In this document: one piece after another, positions 44,718-52,174 of the stretch
Numbering within the stretch: position 1 is the first letter of the stretch
Layout: each line of letters begins with the position of its first letter
Assembly (NCBI RefSeq): GCF_030506285.1
Contig: NZ_CP119422.1
Location: 558,001-622,000, forward strand
DNA: 64,000 nt
Reading direction: 5' to 3'
Source of the DNA: Catalinimonas niigatensis
GTDB lineage: Bacteria > Bacteroidota > Bacteroidia > Cytophagales > Cyclobacteriaceae
Translations under genes and position numbers: made by a program
The notes under the pieces: model-generated
What the model saw: only the letters and a program-made list of their open reading frames with translations
What the model was told of the DNA's origin: nothing
The model's database searches: none

Positions 44718-45599
44718 ATGCACACCATCAAGGATTACTCAAACGAACATCAACCTGTCTCCAGGCTTTTTCAACAACCTCAAATCGCTCAAGAATGGGA
44801 GCAGTACAAGCTGTCTGAAGAGCAAATTACTTTTTTTCACCAAAATGGCTACCTCTCCAACATCAGGCTTTTAGATGAATGGCAGGTAGACCAACTCAAT
44901 GAAGAACTGGCAGCCATTACCGAACCTTCTCATCCCGGAAATTCCCTCTTTTACGAATTTCATTCCAACGAATCCACTGATCCCAATGCGGTGCTTTTTC
45001 ATTCTCTGGGACACTGGCGGATCACACCCGGGTTCCATGATGTTCTCTGGAATCCGGCATTCGTCATGGCGGCCAGTCAGTTGCTGGGCAACCAAAGTGT
45101 GCGGTTCTGGCATGATCAACTATTCTGCAAACCCGCTCATCATGGTGGGGTAGTGGCCTGGCATCAGGATTATTCTTACTGGACCCGCACTCAGCCCATG
45201 CAGCACCTCACCTGCTGGACAGGTCTGGATGATGCCAATGTAGACAATGGCTGTCTCTACTATGTGCCGGGAAGTCATCGCTGGGGATTGCTGGACAAGC
45301 CCGAACTGGCCGGGGATATGGAAGGGTTGATGGACTATCTTACCGAAGAGCAGAAAACGGAATTCAAACCGGTTCCTATTGAAATGAAGAAGGGTTACGC
45401 TACCTTTCATCATCCGCTGATGGTGCATGGCTCTTATGCCAACCAATCTCCCCATTCACGGCGGGCTTTTGTGCTCAATGTTTTTGCCGACGGTACCAAA
45501 TCCAATACCGATGAGGTACTTTTAGAGAGTGTACCTGTTATCCATAAAGGTGAAGTAATGAAAGGTCAATTCTTTCCATTGTTGTATCAGGCCGATTAA
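44718..45599 (+). CDS. phytanoyl-CoA dioxygenase (PhyH) family protein
   Basis: From the ATG at 44718 this gives 293 residues. It has the Fe(II)/2-oxoglutarate dioxygenase facial triad: H149-x-D151 in AWHQDYSYW and H237 in MVHGSYANQS, with a 2-oxoglutarate-binding Arg in SRRAF (about 248-249). VPGSHRWG is a typical PhyH element. No signal peptide. The family hydroxylates diverse small molecules. It stands after the TIM-barrel hydrolase on the same strand but with its own -7 box. The substrate cannot be inferred; the carbohydrate context suggests a sugar or sugar-derived compound at most. Confidence 0.85.
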   Translation: MHTIKDYSNEHQPVSRLFQQPQIAQEWEQYKLSEEQITFFHQNGYLSNIRLLDEWQVDQLNEELAAITEPSHPGNSLFYEFHSNESTDPNAVLFHSLGHWRITPGFHDVLWNPAFVMAASQLLGNQSVRFWHDQLFCKPAHHGGVVAWHQDYSYWTRTQPMQHLTCWTGLDDANVDNGCLYYVPGSHRWGLLDKPELAGDMEGLMDYLTEEQKTEFKPVPIEMKKGYATFHHPLMVHGSYANQSPHSRRAFVLNVFADGTKSNTDEVLLESVPVIHKGEVMKGQFFPLLYQAD

Positions 45600-45756
45600 A
45601 AAATGGTAGTTAAATCCTGTATACCTCCACAATTGGAACCCAATGATAATGACAGAGGAAGTGCGAGGTGAAAAGGAGCCCTGTGCATTATTTATTGTAC
45701 TTTTTACCTGCTTTATTTTTATCTGATCTTAATGGGATAGATTCTAAACTGATTTC
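45600..45756. other. intergenic region before the IR
   Basis: Left part of a 447-base gap between convergent genes. No gene and no T-run terminator seen. Confidence 0.35.
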
Positions 45757-45814
45757 AAGCTTTAGCCTGAACCTAATTCATAGCAAACCCTGAACCGAGT
45801 TCAGGCTAAAGCTT
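45757..45814. repeat. 16-bp inverted repeat with alternative inner hairpin
   Basis: AAGCTTTAGCCTGAAC (45757-45772) is matched by its exact reverse complement (45799-45814). Inside, a second CCTGAAC (45789-45795) pairs with the same GTTCAGG (45799-45805) across 3 bases, so two hairpins compete for one arm. It lies between convergent genes; terminator or repeat element are both possible. Confidence 0.7.
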
Positions 45815-46046
45815 ACCCTTCTACTCCTGTCTCCATCTACTCCCAATCTTCTCATATTTGCAGCTTTTTCTTCTGCCTTGCTTACACTGTCAATATTGGG
45901 TTCAGTAGCTTATGCATCATAGGTTAGCAAAGAGCTTTATCCGGTTGAGTGCATTATGTCAGCCTGCAGAAAGAACTTTCAGGCTTTAATACTCATCTTA
46001 TCCTTCTGGTTAACTCCTCATCCTGCTCTCAAACTTGTAAATGTAT
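45815..46046. other. intergenic region after the IR
   Basis: Right part of the same convergent gap. GCCTG and CAGGC around 45963-45983 form a minor stem. No gene. Confidence 0.3.
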
Positions 46047-47129
46047 TTAGAAGCTAGTTTGTCTAAACTCTTCATAAATCTGATTCAGTTCCGCAGTATT
46101 GAGTTTATCTCCCTGATGGATTAGTATGCGGTAGGTGAAAGTAACTGATTCAGTGGGTGCTAACTGAAAGTTCAGTTGTTCTCTGCCTTCAGTATAGGCT
46201 GCACTTCCCAGAGGATTGGCAGCAAACAATCCATAGCCTCTGGCCATCCAATGGGTGGGATAATTTACATTGTCGGGATGGTCCATGATGGTAATGGAAT
46301 AATACATACTGTCCTGATCAGAAGCCATCATCACCCATTTGTCTCTGCTACCCCAGACTGCATCCCCTTCCAGTCCCTCACTGCTATAGAAAAGGCCGTT
46401 TACTGCTGTATTGTCTATTATTTCTTCTTGGGTAATTCGTCCATTTTCACCTATGATTTCCTGAGGCTGATCGTAAGGCTGCTCCATAAAGCGAGCCACG
46501 CGTACCGCCATCATCCCTTCTTTGGAATCTTCAAAGGTCACCGGCTCCTCTTTCGCTGTGAGGATGGTGATTCTATCTATCGTACGAAAATTATCCTCAC
46601 CGGAAAAGATAAAACGGGTGTTTTCTACCAATAGGGAGTCCTCTTCATCGCTGATCCAATCCGCAACATAAGCCAGTTCTCCCTTATCCCCCTCCTCCAG
46701 GGTCTCAAAATTACGATGTACAATTGCTCCATATACTTTATCAGCAGTACTTTGGGTTTCAGCAGTGCTCGCCCAGAAATCTACCTGATTGACCACCCCA
46801 TGGTTGAGCCAATGGCCGACATGGTGCAAATGGTCTGCCTGCTCACCTGCCTGAGGTTCCAGAGGATAGCCTCTGGTGACGGCTGTACCGTTGGCTGCAT
46901 GTATAGGAAAAAGCACTGGCTTTTTGATCGCAGGGTCATAGCGATAAGCAGTAAATGGCTGACCATCTACAAATACCTGAACCACTTGCTCTGCTTCATA
47001 ATGTTGCAGGCTTACACCTTCTGAACGCACCTCGGTAGAAGGATTTACTTCAGCAGGAGAATCCTGCTCAATGAGCTGACAAGCAGCAAGCAGGAGGATG
47101 GCTAGTGAGAATAAAAGTATAGGTTTCAT
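46047..47129 (-). CDS. DUF6807 (PmoA-like) lipoprotein
   Basis: From the ATG at 47129 (MKPILLFSLAILLLAAC) this is a 360-residue lipoprotein, with the lipobox cysteine at about 17. The body matches DUF6807: FPIHAANGTAVTRGYPLEP, then the HHVGHWLNHGVVNQVDFW segment corresponding to the family's HHRGLWF..VNGVDFW signature, and WVMMASDQDSMYYSITIMDHPDNVNYPTHW. The family is common beside DUF1080 and Gfo/Idh/MocA genes in Bacteroidota and Planctomycetes sugar loci. Last gene of an apparent three-gene operon. Confidence 0.85.
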   Translation of the reverse strand: MKPILLFSLAILLLAACQLIEQDSPAEVNPSTEVRSEGVSLQHYEAEQVVQVFVDGQPFTAYRYDPAIKKPVLFPIHAANGTAVTRGYPLEPQAGEQADHLHHVGHWLNHGVVNQVDFWASTAETQSTADKVYGAIVHRNFETLEEGDKGELAYVADWISDEEDSLLVENTRFIFSGEDNFRTIDRITILTAKEEPVTFEDSKEGMMAVRVARFMEQPYDQPQEIIGENGRITQEEIIDNTAVNGLFYSSEGLEGDAVWGSRDKWVMMASDQDSMYYSITIMDHPDNVNYPTHWMARGYGLFAANPLGSAAYTEGREQLNFQLAPTESVTFTYRILIHQGDKLNTAELNQIYEEFRQTSF

Positions 47130-47203
47130 AAAAAATAGCAAAGGGCTAACCAGTGACAAAGCAATTTACCTTACTTTCTTCAGCCCTTTGCGTGTCAGGT
47201 TGT

Positions 47204-48019
47204 TTAGGAAGCAGGCAATTCTCTTACCTTGATATTTTTGAAATATACACGGTTTCCATGGTCCTGCAACAGAAGATGGCCACTCTCCCATACACCAAAA
47301 CCTTCCCAGTCTTTGTACTTACTGTCCTGTATTTTCTGCTTGAACTCTTCGCTGAAACGATCGTATTCTAACACTTTTTCACCATTGAGCCAGTGTTCTA
47401 CCTGTCCGTCCAGAGATACAATGCGGGCATGGTTCCACTCCCCTACCGGATTAATTGCTTTCGTTTGAGGAGCCGCAATCAGGTCGTAGAGCGAAGCCGC
47501 AGTACGGGTATCTCCTCCATTATTACCCAATTTTGCATCAGGATGCTTCTCATCATCCAGCACCTGGTATTCCAGTCCGATAGCAGATTTGCCGGAATTA
47601 TATTGCTCGGTGACATAATATTTGATGCCGCTGTTGGCACCCTCGGTGATTTTAAAATCCAGGCTGAACTCAAAATCAGTATATTCATCCTGGGTGACAA
47701 TATCTCCTCCGTTACCGGATTCTTCCCCGGAAGCTTCCTCTACCACCAGCATTCCGTCTTCCACATGCCAGCCTTTTTCAGGGAACGCATCCTGATGTGC
47801 TCCTCTCCACTGATCGGTAGAATTACCATCAAAAAGTAATTCCCATCCCTGCTGTTTCTCCTCATCAGTAAGGGTATTGTCACCGTCGGATTCGGTATTC
47901 ACAGCAGTGACGGCTTCTGCACTACTTGTCTCTGATTCAGCAGTTTGCTGTTCATTCCCTCCACAAGACCAGAGGACGGCAGCCATTATGGTTAAAGAAA
48001 ATAGGTTTTGAAGTTTCAT
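47204..48019 (-). CDS. DUF1080 lipoprotein
   Basis: A 271-residue lipoprotein (C19 in MAAVLWSCGGNEQ) with an acidic low-complexity linker (about 25-50). The DUF1080 domain begins at GWELLFDGNSTDQWRG and contains DEYTDFEFSLDFKITEGANSGIKYYV, EYQVLDDEKHPDAK and WNHARIVSLDGQVEHWLNGEKVLEYD. It ends with the family's VYFKNIKVREL. Likely periplasmic glycoside-related hydrolase or binding protein. It lies between the enolase-superfamily gene (105 bases upstream) and DUF6807 (74 bases downstream). Confidence 0.88.
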   Translation of the reverse strand: MKLQNLFSLTIMAAVLWSCGGNEQQTAESETSSAEAVTAVNTESDGDNTLTDEEKQQGWELLFDGNSTDQWRGAHQDAFPEKGWHVEDGMLVVEEASGEESGNGGDIVTQDEYTDFEFSLDFKITEGANSGIKYYVTEQYNSGKSAIGLEYQVLDDEKHPDAKLGNNGGDTRTAASLYDLIAAPQTKAINPVGEWNHARIVSLDGQVEHWLNGEKVLEYDRFSEEFKQKIQDSKYKDWEGFGVWESGHLLLQDHGNRVYFKNIKVRELPAS

Positions 48020-48124
48020 TGTATTTCGTTTAAAAGGTTGCTTAAAAAGTAAAAAGACAAAATATGTCCCATAAATTTAACATCACCAGGCGAGGCTACA
48101 AATTTATCATTAAAAATCAGTCTG

Positions 48125-49516
48125 TCAGACCTTAAATAGATTCATATAATGCTCCGACTGTTTAAATATACCTCCGCTTTGTGCATAAAACTTATCTCCT
48201 GTAGGAAACAAACCCTCTTTGGCATGTACCCACTCTGCATCAGGATAGGGTAGGTAACTCATCATTTGTTTCCAGTCGCGATAGTTTTGATGGCCGTTGT
48301 TTTCCATGGCGCCCATGCCACTGAAACCGGGTAGCGCTGGCAGCCGGGCCGCCACATTTTTGTTCCAGTCTACCAGTATGGGATTGACTGTCAGGTCGGC
48401 ACAGAGGCAGGGGATATTTTTTTCATACGCCAGTTGAGCGATTTTGAAAGTCATGCTCAGCGTTTTGGCTATGGGCTTGAGGGCAATGCCTTTATAGCCC
48501 ATTTCTATTCTTTCTTCAGCATCCTTATCGGTATGGGCGCTTTCATCGGAAACCAGACGTGCTTCAAATTCGCTTACATCCACCTTATACTCTTCGGGAA
48601 AAGGTTCTTCTACCACCACAATCTGCTCGTAAGCGCCAATCTTGCGGGCATGGTCTAACATCCTCTTCAGGGTATCCTTATGTTCGTAGCGTCCATTCAT
48701 GTCAAAATAATAAGGGATTTTACCATTTTCTGTATGGCTGGTTTTTCCCTGACCGATGGCCTGATGGATTTCTGTCAGCTTGGCCATGTCTTTTTGCAGC
48801 ATCTCTTCCTGAGTACCGGGATGTCCCAGTTTGATTTTCATAAAGAAATAACCTTCCTCCGCCAGCTTTTGCATCTGGGACACCGGCGTAGCATAAGAAA
48901 AAGAAGGTACACTCGCCACATGGGCGTGATGCTCAGACATGCCTGGACGGTACTTTTCGGGAATAAGTTCATCAAAGTTGTTGATTTTGTTGGCATCAGC
49001 GTACAGGAGCCAGGCAGCATTGTCAAAACCAACCAGCGCATTCAAGACAAAGGTCTTGCGTAATTCAGCTTGATGGGTGATCTTTTTTCCATAAGCATAA
49101 GCTTCCTCCAGAATATCATCCAGCAGATCAACCGGAGAAGTGAAGCTCTGCCCCTTCACCAATTGCAAAGCATACTCACTGATGGCATACATCAGCGCAT
49201 TGCCACCGTTTTCCGAATGTTGGGCAAATACACGGGCATCACTCCAGAGGGTATTCTGTGTGCCCAACCCGATCTTACTTACCCCTCTGTCATCTTCCAT
49301 ACGGGCAATGGTCTGCCATACATTGGTCATATAGCCACCCTTGAAGCCATAAGGCGTGGCCAGGGGTTCACGCTCAAAATTAGAGCTTACTTCCCGTATC
49401 GTAATTTTTTGAGGACCGGAGGAGAGGGAAGTGAACAGCTGCGTATTTGCCAGAGGGGCAAGTCCGGCCAGGGTTGCACTTTGCTGCAAGAATGTTCTTC
49501 GGTTGAGGTGTTGCAT
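48125..49516 (-). CDS. enolase-superfamily (mandelate racemase-like) protein, exported
   Basis: A 463-residue protein. The N-terminus (NRRTFLQQSATLAGLAPLA) is a twin-arginine signal, unusual for this normally cytoplasmic superfamily but known in Bacteroidota and Planctomycetes. The barrel shows FMKIKLGH (second-strand Lys region), YYFDMNGRYE (first metal-binding Asp), VVEEPFPEE (Glu) and LVSDESAH (Asp/Glu), then a GIALKPIAKT strand with a Lys. The ligands point to a dehydratase or epimerase for an acid sugar or related acid. First gene of the operon with DUF1080 and DUF6807. Confidence 0.85.
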   Translation of the reverse strand: MQHLNRRTFLQQSATLAGLAPLANTQLFTSLSSGPQKITIREVSSNFEREPLATPYGFKGGYMTNVWQTIARMEDDRGVSKIGLGTQNTLWSDARVFAQHSENGGNALMYAISEYALQLVKGQSFTSPVDLLDDILEEAYAYGKKITHQAELRKTFVLNALVGFDNAAWLLYADANKINNFDELIPEKYRPGMSEHHAHVASVPSFSYATPVSQMQKLAEEGYFFMKIKLGHPGTQEEMLQKDMAKLTEIHQAIGQGKTSHTENGKIPYYFDMNGRYEHKDTLKRMLDHARKIGAYEQIVVVEEPFPEEYKVDVSEFEARLVSDESAHTDKDAEERIEMGYKGIALKPIAKTLSMTFKIAQLAYEKNIPCLCADLTVNPILVDWNKNVAARLPALPGFSGMGAMENNGHQNYRDWKQMMSYLPYPDAEWVHAKEGLFPTGDKFYAQSGGIFKQSEHYMNLFKV

Positions 49517-49602
49517 AGTTAATTCTGCTGTTGTGCTGAAAACTAGTAAAGCTAAGGCTGTTTCACAAACATTACCTCATAAAGCCTTCATTTAGAGGTT
49601 TA

Positions 49603-50833
49603 CTACTCATCTATTTTCCCGGTTTTCCTGGCATACAGCTTGGATAAAGGCACACCGGTAAATCCATGAATTACAGTAGAAATAAAAATCACAAAACTAG
49701 CCACGACCCAAACCTGCCGATAGGGCGTTTCCTTCAATATATGCATGGCATAAAAAATTGCCGCTACCCCAACTGGACCCAAACCAACCCATTAGCAGAA
49801 TATCATACCAATGATTCCATTTTGTTAAAAGCGGTTTGAGCAGAACAAAGGCAGGAAGTCTTCTGAATAGTAAAATGAACAAACCAAAAAATACGATCTT
49901 CCACCCTAGCGCAAGCCATTCATCTATGGGTAGAAATAAACCAAAAAAGAAAAAAACAGGGATGGTAAATATTCTTTCCATCATCTCCTGTATTTTTTCT
50001 TCTTCCAATTCTTCATTACCGGAAATTTCCTGTTTCAGCATATAGCCTGCGGCAAATACCGCAATGATACCATTTGCTTGGAGAGTTTCTACCAGACTTA
50101 AAACCAGAAAGCCAAATGCGATAGAGAATGAAAGTAAGGATTGGGTATTCATGAATTGTCTGCTGTGCGCCTGATGCATCAGCTTGCCAAATATATAACC
50201 CAGAAAAATTCCAGTGAGCATTGCCCCTAAAGTGTCCCATCCTACTACTTTCATCACCCACACTAGAATGTTGTCAGTATCAGCCTCACCCAAGATGAAT
50301 AACATCAGCAGCACCAGTGGAAAAGCCAGGCCATCATTAGCACCTGATTCAAAAGAAAGGGTATCCCTGATTCGGGCAGGCAAAAACTTTTGGGCCAGTT
50401 TCCCTGAAACAATAGAAGAAGCAACCACAGGGTCGGTAGGCGTAATGATCGCTCCGATCAGGAATGCCAATCCCAAAGAAATATCCAGTATCAGATAAGC
50501 AATTAATCCTGAAAAGAGCCACATGAGAGGCATCACCAGCAATAAAATGACAGATTGAGTACTGCCATAACTTCTGAGGTAATCATCCCTGATACGGTAG
50601 GCAGTAGCCATCAGCGCCATACTGATGGTGAGCATACTTGCCAGTTCCATAAAACGTTCGGGGTTTTCCAAATTATGCATGTCTAAAAAGTCCAGCAGGT
50701 AAGGTCCCAGGATCAACCCAAACAGCATGGCGATTATCGGTTCTGTCAAACGCATGCTTTTGATTTTGAGAATGAGCAGGCCGCTGACTACGATAAGTAA
50801 TGAAACAGCAAGTAATACGTGGTGAAATTCCAT
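49603..50833 (-). pseudogene. CPA1-type Na+/H+ antiporter, frameshifted near the 3' end
   Basis: From the ATG at 50833 the intact frame encodes a CPA1/NhaP-like antiporter with about 12 helices (conserved NDGLAFPLVLLML with catalytic Asp, and IITPTDPVVASS). After about 350 codons the frame leaves the family: the sequence reads MGWFGSSWGSGNF and stops at 49697. Skipping one base at 49777 restores MGWFGPVGVAAIFYAMHI and continues in frame for 57 codons to a stop at 49603, giving 409 residues. MGWFGPxGxA is a conserved CPA1 motif, so this is a true one-base insertion or a sequencing error. The frame upstream of 50833 (to 50911) looks non-coding. Confidence 0.85.
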
Positions 50834-51125
50834 GGCATGGCTTTGATAAAAAACTGTAAAAGCAGCCTTTGTAAAAAATAGTTTTGATTTGGCTATATCC
50901 AAAATAAGCAAGGCTTAGCGCTAATGTTTTATTTATAGCACTACACTCCTAAGTATAGCCCATTCTCCGCTTAATTTCACCCTTTCACACATCATTTCAT
51001 GATGAATTTGTATATATACTTATTATCTTGGGGCATTAAGTCAACGAAAATCACTTGTGTAACCCGCCTCTTTATACAGGCATTTTTTAAATAATTATTT
51101 TACAATTCATAAACCTATCCATACT

Positions 51126-52169
51126 ATGATTCGTGTAGCCCTTGCTTCCTACGGTATGTCAGGAGAAGTTTTTCATGCTCCCCTGATCGCTGTGCATCCA
51201 GATTTTCAGTTGTATAAAGTGATGGAAAGGCATCGTCAAAAATCCAAAGAACGCTATCCTGATGTGTTGATTGTCAAAACCTACGAAGAGATCTTGCAGG
51301 ATGAAAAGGTAGATGTGGTGGTGGTGAATACACCGAACTTTCTGCACTTTGACATGGCTAAGCAAGCCCTGGAAGCAGGCAAGCATGTGGTGATGGAAAA
51401 ACCTTTTACCAATACCGGAGAAGATGCCGATCAACTCATTGCCCTGGCAAAAGAAAAAGGCAGACTGCTTACGGTGTTTCAAAGTCGCCGCCTGGATAGT
51501 GATTTTATTACCGTACAAAAAGTTATCAACAGTGGTTTACTGGGCTATCTGGTAGAGTATGAAGCGCATTATGATCGTTACCGCAACTTTATCCAACCCA
51601 ATACCTGGAAGGAAGAAAGCGGCCCTGGCTCCGGCATTCTATTCAACCTCGGCTCTCATATGATTGATCAGGCGCTGACACTTTTTGGCTTGCCCAAAAG
51701 CCTGCTGGCCAAGCTAGGCATCCAGAGAGAAGGGGGCAAAGCCCATGACAGTTACCATCTGGTACTGAGCTATGAAAAGTTTCAGGTGGTTCTCAAATCC
51801 AGCTATCTGGTCAGGGATGAAGGTCCTCGCTACAAAGTGATGGGTAACCTGGGTACCTTCACCAAATACGGGCTGGATGTGCAAGAAGACGATCTGAAAG
51901 CCGGCAAACTTCCCGGAGGAGAAGGCTGGGGTGTAGAACCGCCAAGTATCTGGGGCACTCTGGACACGGAAATAAACGGTCTGCACTTTAAGGGTAAAGT
52001 TGAATCGGAGAAAGGAAACTATATGCGTTTTTATAATAACCTGGCCGATGCCATCCAAAATAAAGCAGACTTGCTGATCAAAGCGGAAGAAGCCATGCAG
52101 GTGATCAAGCTGATAGCACTCGCGGAGCAAAGCCATCGGGAGAAAAGAGAGTTAGCTGTTAACTTCTAA
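51126..52169 (+). CDS. Gfo/Idh/MocA family oxidoreductase
   Basis: A 347-residue cytoplasmic enzyme. The N-terminal Rossmann fold starts IRVALASYGMSGEVFHAPLI and includes VVVNTPNFLHFDMAKQALEAGKHVVMEKPF, where the Lys of EKPF is the usual catalytic/NADP contact. The C-terminal domain holds GSGILFNLGSHMIDQALTLFG, with Asp and His at the active site. It is closest to YdgJ/IolX-type members that oxidise or reduce sugars and inositols. It is convergent with the multi-PAS kinase (5-base gap between their ends). Confidence 0.88.
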   Translation: MIRVALASYGMSGEVFHAPLIAVHPDFQLYKVMERHRQKSKERYPDVLIVKTYEEILQDEKVDVVVVNTPNFLHFDMAKQALEAGKHVVMEKPFTNTGEDADQLIALAKEKGRLLTVFQSRRLDSDFITVQKVINSGLLGYLVEYEAHYDRYRNFIQPNTWKEESGPGSGILFNLGSHMIDQALTLFGLPKSLLAKLGIQREGGKAHDSYHLVLSYEKFQVVLKSSYLVRDEGPRYKVMGNLGTFTKYGLDVQEDDLKAGKLPGGEGWGVEPPSIWGTLDTEINGLHFKGKVESEKGNYMRFYNNLADAIQNKADLLIKAEEAMQVIKLIALAEQSHREKRELAVNF

Positions 52170-52174
52170 GTCGG

